Of a stretch of 64,000 nucleotides of DNA, positions 1 through 10,800 are shown piece after piece. The stretch covers positions 186,001-250,000 of the forward strand of contig SADC01000202.1 of NCBI GenBank assembly GCA_004194705.1, given 5' to 3'. This DNA is from Ditylenchus dipsaci (lineage: Eukaryota; Nematoda; Chromadorea; Rhabditida; Anguinidae). Position 1 is the stretch's first letter, and each line of letters opens with the position of its first letter. The notes under the pieces are model-generated. The model had not been told where the DNA came from. It did no database searches and saw only the letters and a list, made by a program, of their open reading frames with translations. A program made the position numbers and the translations under genes.

Positions 1-3000
1 ACATTTTTGAAAAAAGCTAAAATTAATTGATAATAAAGAAAATGTTAAAAAATATCAAGACAACTTATCAAGGCAAAAAACATGCAGCTCTCTGTGAATA
101 CCTCAAATGTAGGGTCCATTAACACAGAAGCAAAGGCTTTAGCCATTGACAAGTACTGCTCTTCGAAAGTTAGCCGATACATCAACAGAAACGCATATCC
201 TGTAAACAAATAAAAATTCTGTAATATAATAGTTGTGGTCCAATTTAAAATATAATTACCGCTTCCAGCAACCCCATGACATATCCCTAAAATATTTAAT
301 TTTAATCTTACGAAAAATATAAAAAACCAACCTGGGCCCTTTTTCAGCAGTCCTTTATTCCAGATCAAAGAAGCGCATTTTCTGGCTGCCTAAAGCGAAC
401 AAAATTAAATTTTTGTGTAAATTCAAGAAAAAAATTTACTGTCAAATATTTGTGGTCTTGGAAAGCTAGATAAGCAGCAATCAGCATTTGGATGACTCCA
501 GTAGCTCCATGACACCAGTGAACTAATTCATGCTCACCCATTGACTTGCCTATGTGGCCAGTAGAAGAGGCGAAGTTGCCTTCTTTTGTTTGGATACTGA
601 CCATCCAATCGACTGTTTGCTTGACCTCTTGTTGGGCACGGTGGTCCAGAAGAGACCAGAAGCTGAGCATCATTTGCATAATGCCCGATAAACCATGGGC
701 TGCTCCTAAATATTCTTTTCCATGCCACTGGTAGAATAGTGGTGCTGGTGATTTGTGATGGTTAGCATATTGACGACCTGATTTGAGCATGGCTTGTAGA
801 ACTAATTGGATATCTTGGTCGGTAATAACATGCTGGCGTGTTTCCATTCTGAATATAAGTAAATTTTTACGAAAAGAGCTGAAAAAGTGTACCTCAAAGT
901 GAGAACAGCAGCCAAAAGCCAGCCCTCCCATTTAACATTTCATCGTCACCAGTTGGTTGATAGCCAGGCTGAATCACTATATCAACCAACTCCTTGAATC
1001 TAGCGCCTATGTGATCAGTGGGTTTTCCAGCCATGCTTTCACAGATCCCTTGGATGCAGTACAACCCTAGACTACCAGTTAGGTAGCGAGCAAATCTACT
1101 TCGAGAGACATCCTAAAGGCTGTAAAGTTATTAAAAGAAAAGTTTTGTAATTTTGTCTTTTTCAATACCACCTCCACCCGTCGGAAAATTGGAAATTAAG
1201 TGTTTGGGCTTAAAAGAAAGTCTACAATGTGCTGAGTACGACACCAAATTCGGCAATCTTTTTGGAAGTCCGCCAAGCTGTGGCCTCCCGAAGTTTGCAC
1301 TAAATGCACTAAAAAGTAAAGAGGGTACAAGTCGAATTCCAATTTTTATGGCGGTTTTTGGCCAAATTGTTAAATTCTCGTGCTTGTTAGAAAGAACAAC
1401 TCATTCTACCCCGAATGAGCTTTTCAACGACTGTATGTCATTAAATTTTCACCAAGTATAAATTGTTTTAAGAAATATACCAGTTTTTTGAGTGCTAAAC
1501 TTTGGGAGGCCGCAGCTCGACGAAATTCATAGAAAAGTGGATTGAATGGACCGTACTTAGCACATCATAGACATTCCTTCAATCCTGAACACACAATTTC
1601 CAATTATCCAAGGGGTCCGACCCAAGTACCGAATTACAAAATTTTACTTTTGAACTGTAAAGTAGTTACATTGACTAATTTGTTTTATATTTTAATAAAT
1701 CAAGCACAGATATATGCTCAGTTACAGTCAAACCTCGTTATAGTGCGACCCCCAAAAGTTCGTTCCAGCCTCGGGTCCGACACTTTTTTTACCTCGATTT
1801 TTGAAGATTTTTGTAAGTTCTGTTTTTACAATCTGGTCCCAAATATCGTCAGGATTCCGATTTTGCCGATCGTTTTTCTAAACCTAACATTTTTTCTTAA
1901 AAAAAAGCAAAACCTCGATATAGTGCGACCCTTTTTCAAAATGTGGTCGCACTATATCGAGGTTTTGCTTTTTTAGAAGAAAAATTTTAGTTTCAGAAAA
2001 ACGATCGGCAAAATCGGAATCCTTACGATATTTGGGACCAGACTGTCAAAACAGAAATGGCAAAAGCCTTCAAAAATCGAGTTCAAAAAAGTGTCGGACC
2101 CGAGGCTGGAACGAACTTTTGGGGGTCGCACTATAACGAGGTTTGACTGTATAGGTTGTGGTATTAATAGAGAGTGTACATTTAATAGACTATATACAGG
2201 CTGACACAAAATCTCTGCATCATTTTGAAAAGTTTTATTTCAATTTTTTAAATTGAAATTCATGGTCGCATTTTATTTTCGTTGCTGTTTTAGTAGGCAG
2301 TGTCTGCATTTCTAGTCTTTTTTCACAAGTAGCTTCACTACTGTCATCGACTTCCTGGGGCAATCGATAGGTAAAATAGGTACCTACGCAAATTTTTCAA
2401 AAATGGTGCAGTAATTTTGTGCACCCTGTACAGTCATAGTTGGACCGCCATCGACGGCACTCCTTCCGTTACCTCCGGCTGTCATAGTTTTTTTTAAGAT
2501 TATCATGTCATTCTCATCATATAAAACTGTGACTGCCGGGATGCCGCCGGTAGCTGTCCAATTATGTGTACAGCACATCTAAAACAGGGTTCTGAATCGT
2601 CCTTTTTAAATAGATTTGTCCTTTTTTGGGGATCCCATTTTTTTTGAATTTTTTAATCAAAATCTTTTTTCGAATAATGAAAATGCTAATAAGCACTGGA
2701 TTTAATGACCCTTTTTGCTCAAAAATTTTTAAAATGTCTTTTTTAGCTGATTGTTCTTTTTTCAAAAAAAAAAAATCACTTTGAACCCTGATTTAAAACA
2801 AAAACAACCCTCGAATGAGCCATCTGGTACTCCACAAATTGATTGCAAATATTAATGTATTCGGACGACGAAGAGAGTGGAAGCTTAGAGACTCGTAGAA
2901 GAGCATAGCCTACACCTGCGATGCCCGTATATGGACCACCTAAATAAGTAAATTAATTTTTTTTTCATTATTTAAGTTTTATTTACAATTATTTACTTAT

Positions 3001-4143
3001 TGACAAAATATTTGTTAAAAATTGATTGCAAATGTTTATACCCTCATCACATTCTTCTACAGCTATTTGACGAGAGACTAGACGTTTGCTAAGCTTGTTG
3101 ATGTTCTGCAGCAACCATTGGTCAGTGACATTAGCTGACAAAATAGTTGGTCTTCCTTACAGGGATTTTCAAAATACCGAGAATGTTGACTGCTCAAATT
3201 CAACTTTGCCATAAAAATTTAAACCATGTTCTGGGTAAAATACAACAATTTAATAAAAAAAACACTGAAAACACACATTTTCTGGAAAAAACGAGTCAAC
3301 AACTTGTTTACACTGTTTCAAGTGAGCTTTGTTTGCAACATTTGAATATGAATTTGTTCAAAGGCGAAAGTATTATAAACAAATTTCTAAGATTTTCATC
3401 TTTCAATCAAAAATAATTGCCCTCATATTATTCGGACAATTGTCTAAAAGATCTTCAGAGACCTTCTGCCCCTAAACACAGTTTGAAAATGTGTTACAGA
3501 CATATAATCTCTGGTGAGATGCAAAAATAGGTGCTTCAATTTGAGTAAGTTGCATTAAAAACCAGTGTAAACAAAATAGGAATTCCTGATTTTCAGTGAC
3601 GTCTGATATATGCACTGTCAAACTTTCAGCTATAAAATCAACGCAGGCAGTCTTAGTCGAAAAATGTAATCTAATGGCCTTTTTTTGATTTTTTGTAACG
3701 AAAATTTACTTCAGATTTTATGATGTAGAAGTAGGCATTTTGTCAACTGTCACTAAATTTATAATAAAATCATTGTTTAGATCCCCTTCCAGAGTTCGTA
3801 GAGCCAGAAGACCTTTTAGGGCATTTATTAGCCAAAGAAAGCGTTCCAGTCCCATTTCATAATGGTAATTTATCTGCGTAAATTGGATGTAAGTCGAGCT
3901 TAATTTAGAGGTCAACAAAGCTTTCTCAAAGTTTATTGTTTGTGAAACACAAAAGTTTTTTGACTCAATCGCTGATTTCAAACTCACAAAGACTTTGGCA
4001 CAAAAAGATCCATTAAATGACATATTAAAGTTAGCTGCGCACTTAAAAATGTAAGCTAATGAAAAATCGGGATTTTTAATAATAGCTTTACATCCAGGAA
4101 AAATCAGACAACTCCAAACACAATACTCACCCAGCAATTCCAT
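1..4143 (-). CDS. LanC-like protein (LANCL family), 3' end off the window
   Basis: Homologue of the eukaryotic LanC-like glutathione-binding zinc proteins, which fold as a toroid of helical hairpins; LANCL enzymes are known to add glutathione to dehydroamino acids. Exons in transcription order: 4131-4143, 3042-3134, 2809-2939, 907-1112, 440-848, 332-389, 260-286, 102-199, 16-1. All reading phases agree, giving about 350 residues of an expected 400. The start is MELLANVTDQW: a 13-nt first coding exon with a perfect GTGAG donor. Family signatures are clear: GPYTGIAG in exon 3, DEMLNGRAG in exon 4, EYLGAAHGLSG and HWCHGATGV in exon 5, GICHGVAGSG across exons 6-8. The two CHG motifs supply the zinc Cys and Cys-His ligands. 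Exon 4 uses a weak GTTCTC donor (intron 849-906); the nearer GTACAC donor at 892 would leave an in-frame TGA. Intron 3 hosts a Tigger-like element. The C-terminal zinc-site region lies beyond base 1. Confidence 0.9.
260..286 (-). other. 27-nt LANCL microexon carrying the second zinc motif
   Basis: This exon alone encodes most of GICHGVAGSG, the second Cys-His zinc-ligand motif of LANCL. It has a TTTTAG acceptor and a GGTAATT donor and joins its neighbours in frame (phase 1 in, phase 1 out). Confidence 0.8.
1190..1640. repeat. Dispersed repeat, copy 1 (second copy near 49730-50130)
   Basis: In LANCL intron 3. It shares runs such as ATGGCGG(C)TTTTTGGCC, AACTTTGGG, CTTAGCACATC/CTCAGCACATC and CAAAGTAC in the same order with 49730-50130. 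No coding capacity was recognised. Confidence 0.55.
1725..2149. mobile_element. Tigger-like (Tc1/mariner) foldback element, TA duplication
   Basis: Ends CAGTCAAACCTCGTTATAG and its inverse, flanked by TA on both sides. The arms are almost perfect inverted repeats and contain a second box, CTCGATATAGTGCGACC, near the centre (1913-1965). It has no transposase and lies inside LANCL intron 3. Confidence 0.85.
2412..2575. repeat. Small imperfect foldback (CTGTACA termini)
   Basis: Left TGTACAGTCATAGTTGGAC and right GTCCAATTATGTGTACAG are imperfect inverse copies, followed by related CG-rich arms. It is probably a degraded MITE in LANCL intron 3. Confidence 0.4.
3135..4130. other. LANCL intron 1, no further gene seen
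   Basis: About 1 kb of AT-rich sequence between the first two coding exons of LANCL. Several open frames exist, but none resembles a protein family and they lack splice context. Confidence 0.5.
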
Positions 4144-4873
4144 TCGATCAACGCTTCCAAGCTGTCATCAAGAAGTCTTCACCTGCTCAATTATGCAAAA
4201 TAGTTGGTGCAAAAACTGAGATGTCAGAACAAGTAACTTATTAGAGCTATTTAAAAGTTTAATTGAACATCTGGAAAGGAATTAGATACGTATAGACCAG
4301 GGCATATGTCTCAAAATTTTAACTTAAAATTTATTTTGCTAATAATTTTGGCGTGTGTTCATAAAACTTCCAAAGGTTTGAAAATACAAATAAAGTAAAA
4401 ATCTTTAAATATACTACAAATCCAATATACCGGACCTATGCCCATTCTAAATTTGTACAGAATTTTTGCAATAAAAATACCAAAAGAGGAACCAGCCATT
4501 AAAAATAGGTTATAACTATTATGCCTGCCCCTGACATATTTAGCTGTTAAATTAAACACTAACTAATATTAGACTTTACAAAGAGTATTAACACGAATCT
4601 AAATGGATAAATCGGTATTCTTATATTGGTTTATTTATTTATAGATTTATCGGCTAGGGAGACTGTCAAAAAGAAAATTTGTCAAAACGATATTTGGCAA
4701 GCTTAACTGAGCTGTTGAGGCCATGAGTACACTACATTGCCCAGCTGAAAAACGCCCGCAACCATTTTTTAACGTTTTAGCTGCCAAACCATGCTTAGCA
4801 TATGTCTACCTACCTTGTTTAGCAACAAATATCGGCTTGCCAAAATTTTTTTGCCAAATTTCGTTTTCGACAG
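4144..4873. promoter_or_regulatory. Divergent LANCL / FERRY3 intergenic region
   Basis: LANCL starts leftward at 4143, and the first FERRY3 exon I can support starts rightward at 4874. The roughly 730 bp between them must hold both promoters and the missing N-terminal FERRY3 exons. I could not identify those exons; a candidate exon begins after TTTATAG at about 4644 but has no convincing homology. Confidence 0.45.
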
Positions 4874-7800
4874 GTCTCGCCTAGCGATTTATACAAACAA
4901 ATTAATCCAGATAATGCTATGGGAATCTTTTACTAGGTCCCTTGCGTTTCAGATGAGTTCATTAGTTCGCGCCCGTGACTTCGAAATAGAACGACTCAGC
5001 AAAGCTTGTGAAAGTGCAGTGAGAACAGTCGCAGTGGAGGACGCACAAAATACTGATCAGCAATCCTATAATCTGGCTATGTTAAATGAAAACTTAGAGT
5101 GAGTCCACTCACTCATTTCTTTATTTCTTTATATAAAGCTTTTCAGCAAATCAGCACTAATTATTTTAACCAAATAGATGCATTATCCGAATCTCAACGG
5201 CGTAGTCACAGAGAACTAATAGATCAGCTTTTCTACAACAACAACAACCAAGTGGACGAACTAGTGGAAAATGAAATTGTTATGGCGCCAAAAAAATCTC
5301 AAAGCAATGGAATCTCAAACATCCGAAAGTTTGTGATAATATTGTTTGGCTCATACTGATTTGGTTAGACTAAAAGAAACTAAAATAATAATGATAATAA
5401 TGATAATAATAATGACTAAAATAATAATTTTCTCCTGGCAATTTTTAAAGGGTATACCCACGCTAATAAGAGTGGTGCCCGAGAATTTAAAAAATGTTCC
5501 CAATCATTGAACTTCTGTACGGATTTTTTTACTCGGTTCCTAACATAACATCACCTAAAATAAAATTCTAGGCCTTGTTTTGTTAGAAACCAAGTTGAAA
5601 AATTCGTACAGAAGTTCAATGATCAGAAAATTTTTTTGAATTCCCGGGCACCACCTCTTATTAGCGTGGGAATGTCCCTTTAAGAAGCGTTTTTGTTGCT
5701 ACAAAAATACTTTAATTTGTCGCTGAATTACTCTTGGGCAATAATTTTCTTCTGCCACAAAGATACTTTTTTCTGCCACAAATATAAAAATCTAGAACAA
5801 ATATATAAAAGACGAATTTGCAACAAAATAAAATAAATTTCGTACAAAAAGTATGTTTGCTGAGGCAGTAAGAACACGCCAAAACGGTCATAACTTTTTA
5901 TTAACAATATTATGACGTCCGTCATAATTTTATGACATTGTTCATATAGCCTCTGCAATAAAAAGTTCTTTTAGGGTGAAAAAAGTATTTTCTCGGTGAA
6001 AAAGTGGCACTTGTGCACTTGGGGGTGCCCCTTTTTTGCTTAACTGTGAATAGGGTCTAAACGTTCTTAAGTGATTTTTTCACGGTACGTGACAATTCCC
6101 TGCCGGACAGTTCCCTGCCGGGGACAATTCCCTGCCAGGAAAATATTGGGATCCCGCTTTTTGAAAAAAATATTTTTGGAAATCAGGTTTTTTGGAACCC
6201 AAAAAAGTGAAGGAAAAAATTGCTCGGTGGTTCTCTTATACAACCAAAGGATAGATAGTTTATGAGCGTGATTCAACAAAAAATGTCTTCTACCATCAGA
6301 ATTCAAACCTTTAACCTCACAAATTTTTATAATTGATTTATCGAGGATAAATTTACCAGCAATGAATTCACTGAGGATGAATTCACTGCTATTCGGCAAA
6401 AAGTAGGCCAGTGTACATTAATGCTGACTCGAAAGAGTTCTTCGAGCAGCAGGGTGTTTTTAAATCCTATATTGGTATACTGGGGCCAAATTGAGTGGGG
6501 CTAAATGAGGGAGCCAAAATGAGTGGGCCCCAAATGAGTGGTAACCGTGAGTGAATCGTCCCAGTGAGTAAATCGTCCGTGTCCGTCGCCGAATATCCTG
6601 TCTGTTTTAATAGATTTTATTCGTATTTGTACGTGGAAATGTTGTATTGTATTGCTTTCTTTTCGTTTAAGGAGCTGTTTGCCATTGTTGTTCAAGTTGG
6701 TTCTCAATAAAGATGCAATTTTCTTTTGTTGGGAAATCGATTGGATATGGTTTTACTAGTATATTTTCCGGCAGGGAATTGGCGCGGCAGGGAATTGTCT
6801 CCGGCAGGGAACTGTCCGGCAGGGAATCGGCCCCGGCAGGGAATTGTCCGTGGCCGATTTTTCATGCTAAAAACGACACCCAACTCGTCTCAACGACTGA
6901 CTCGTCTCAATTCCCAATCCGTCTCAATTCTAACTGTTGTATATTTCAGCTTCTAAGAAAACACGTTTGAGCACGTTCTATTGTACGCTAGCCTACCCTG
7001 CGCCTAAGTCTAAGCCTAAAGACAACAGAGTGACTGAGAATCAGGATACACCGGCTGGAATTGTGAAAAAATAAATTGGGGCGAGTTGGGGTTCGAGACG
7101 AGCTGGGTTTTTGCCGCTAAAAAAAGGTAAAAAATGGACGCTACTTGCATATACCCCCCCCCCCAAATCAACTTTTTTAAAAAGTGTTTTAAAACACCCT
7201 ATATCGACTCAAAATCGCCTCAGGAGTTCAAAATGGACATTATTTTTGAGCTCTGGTCAATAAAAATTGAGTTTGAATTTCGACTTTTTACCTGTTTTAT
7301 CATGTTTTGGTCACTGGAGCTGGGCAAAAGAGCCTCTAAATGCATTTTTTTCAAGAGTCTTGCTCGGAATTATGTCTAAGGTAAGTGAGTGCGGGCATCT
7401 CTAACCAACCAAGCCCCTGCGCCCCCTTCGAGGGCGCAGGGGGCTTGGTTGCTTGGGGTTGAGATGCGCACACCACATACCTTAGACGCAAATCACTCGA
7501 AAGTGACTCTGGATGCATAAAAATGTATGCATACCAGAGTTTATTTATGCGGTAGGCCCCAGTCAACAAAACTATGTTCAACATCTTCCTTTTTTTTCAA
7601 AATTGGTCCCTTTTTGGTCTACTTCCACCCTAATACAGCCTTAAATCCCTTCGAAAATGGTCAAAATGGGTGCTTTTTGGTGGTCCAGAAACTCGATTTT
7701 TTATTGACCAGAACTCAAAAATAATGTCTTTTTGAGCTTCTGAGGCGATTTTAGGTCGATATAGGGTGTTTGGGAACATTTTAAAAAAAGTTAATTGGGG

Positions 7801-10800
7801 GGGGGGTATATGCAAGTAGCGCCAAAAAATGTTTATGATACTTTCCTTACTAAAAAGTTAGGCTTTCGAAAAAAAATTGTTTATCAAAGGTTTACCAACT
7901 GCCTTGGTCTCCCAAGCTAATTAAACCCAAAAGGGTACCTGGATATCGTTCAAAAGACCAAAAAGGATGAAATTTGAACATAGTTTTGTTAGCTGGGCCT
8001 ACCGCATAAAGAAACTCTGGTATGCATGCGTTTTTGCCTAGAATATAATTTTAGGTAAAGTTTTGTAAAAAACCAAGTTAAAAAATCCGTACCAAAAGTT
8101 TAATGATTAGGGGTTTTTTTGAATTAGCGAGGACAGTCGTTGTCGGCAATGGTCCTTTAAAAACAAGTTTAGATCAACCTCGTGTGATTCCCAACTTACG
8201 CGGTCATCGAAACCTACTGTCTTTTCTTCACGAGATGAAAGCTTCACAATATATATTGGTTGGATCTCATTTGTTGACCTTACTTTCACATTGAGGTCTT
8301 TATTGCAGGAGCACAGATGAAAAGCATGCATAATGCAAGAATATTGTTGTGTGAGAGACTTAGCGACCTTTGCCAAGCTCCCTCATCCAGCGAACTCAAC
8401 TGTAGCCATGTGGATTTGGACTCTAGACGGCTGCAAATGCTCATGTCCTTGTACATAAGGGACTTGACTAGTGTTGTGCTAGTGGTTGGCAGAGATCCTT
8501 TTTATCACATCCAAAACAGAACTCAATTTGCTAAATTGTGTGAACAGTCTGCTGAACTGCACTTTGACTCGTTAGAGGCACAACTAAAGGAGGTTGAAGT
8601 GGAGGTTACCTTTTCCCATACCTAATACATACATACTATGATTACTCTGTGGCTTTTTCATTTTAGGTTCGCAAATGTAACATTGAAAGGCAGCGTATGC
8701 AGTCGGAAAACTCTCCCGGGGCTTATGACAATGCCGACCAATTTGTGTACGACGAAGCTGTGCTTCGGCCAGGAGATGTTTACATAACCTGCCACTCCAA
8801 TTTGAGTTCTGTGCAGGTGAACAATTATTTTGCAAACAAAAATTCAGCGCTAGTGTGGCATAACTAAAAATATTTTTTAGTTATGTAACCACATTTTTGT
8901 CCATTTGAAAAGAAATAATAGCCATATAGGGGTGCGAAAGGACAAAAATGAGTCCTTTTTAATTGGAAGGTTAACTGGTTAAAATGAAAATGTTGAATAC
9001 AGTTTTGTTAATTAAGGCCTACCACATATAGAATTTGCCAGAATTTGACGAAAATACTTTTGAGTATTATCCAAGACCACTGTTTCCAAAAACCGAAACG
9101 GAATGACACAAACCGAAGCAGAAACCGAAATTCGGTTTTCGGTTTCGGTTTACGCTCATGAAACTTTCGGTTTCTGCTTTCGGTTTCGGTTTTTGATTTC
9201 TAATTCTGCTTTTGATTACTGCTTTTAAAACTGATTTTTTCGTTCGTATACTTCTGCATATTATGTGAATTTTGTGTTTTTATTTTTGTGGATATTCGTG
9301 TGGATCAAGACAATAGGAAATTTTGACTTCATACCCAAAACCGAAAGCACAAACCGAAAGTTGAAAAGCAGAAACCGAAAGTTTCAAAAACCGAAACCGA
9401 AAACCGAAAATTTCAAAAGCAGAAGCATTATGCTTCTGCTTCTTTTCGGTTTCTGCTTTCTGCGGTTATATTTCGGTTTCTGCTTTCCGTTTCGGTTTTT
9501 TGGAAACACTGTCCAAGACTAAGACATCAGGTCTGAGTCAAATTTTTTAGGAAGAGGGCGGGAAGTTGGGTTGGCTGTGTAAATTTAGTTATGCATTTTA
9601 TTTCCGTGCTCAAACCAAACCTTCAAGCCCCGTGCGCCTCTGAAAGAGGCATACGACACTAGTTTCAAAAGTTATTTCATAGAACGAAAATTGTAATTAG
9701 ATAAAAATGAAATGAATTAGGAACCATTCTCGGAGAGAAGAGCGGACTTTGGGACAGCACATTGACCAAAATTTGGGTTGAGCGGTCTAGACTTGTCTTG
9801 TCCCATTATTATTTTTAAAGATAATGCAATTTGCATAATTGTTCACTAAGAGATAAATCTTAAAGTTTTAAACTTGTGCTGGTCTTGTTTTGCGAACAGC
9901 TCTATAACCAATTGAAATACTTTGGCAGCATGAACCTCACCGAATTTGCAGGTTGTGTACCATTTGGTTGTGGACAAACAGTTACAAACTGAAGATATAT
10001 CCTCTCGGCATGCTTGTATTGGTGGTCTCAGAAACATAATTCGTCTTTCATCCAAATGTGCTGTTCAGAGTATATCTTTGCCTTTGCTTCTGGTGGAAGC
10101 TATGAATGAGGTAACTTATACAAATGCAAAAGTTAGAGATGTTAAATCACAATTGTTATTGACAACTCGGTTTTTCGCATCTCTAATACAATCTTATCCA
10201 AGAATTCAAAATAAAAATTTAGAGCATGACTGTGTCTTGGTGAGCTTTTTTTTTGATAAACTATAATGTGATAAACTATACTCTGATAAACTATACTATA
10301 ACCATAAACTATAAATTAAAGAAGCATGCCCATCGCCGATGGAATATTTCAAAAGACGGGTATCAGGTCAATTCAAAAAAGAAACATTTTGAAATATATA
10401 TTTTTGATACCCTGTGGGGAATAACTAATCGAATACACGTTCCATATTCAAATGCATCGGTGGCCTAGTGGTTTAGCAGCGACATATTGTCAAAGACAGC
10501 AGCCTAAGTGCTCGCCCCCTCCAAAGAGTATCTATCTCCAAGCCAGCTTTTTTCATATTTCACCTATTTCACACGTTTTGCACCGACAATACTAAGAGTC
10601 GTAAAAATTGAAATGCACCCCCTCCAAAGAGTATTTTTCTCTAAGCGTAATATTTTGGGTTCCCTTGATTTTTTTAAGTTTCCTTTTTTGCAATGTGTAG
10701 CGCGCTAACTTAGGCTTAGGCCTAGGCAAAAATGAAAAAAATTGGCTTAGAGAAAAATACTATTTGGGGGAGGGGAGGGAGGTGCACTTCATCCCCAAGG

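Noticed and set aside
893..906. Using the GTACAC donor at 892 for LANCL exon 4
   Set aside because: It gives an in-frame TGA and wrong phase into exon 5; the weaker donor at 906 restores both.
8107..8376. Minus-strand 89-residue frame
   Set aside because: It overlaps FERRY3 exons 3 and 4 on the opposite strand; the plus-strand reading has clear homology.
10454..10510. Possible tRNA gene (GGTGGCCTAGTGGTTTAGC)
   Set aside because: A box-like only; no B box, no acceptor-stem pairing. At most a tRNA-derived fragment.
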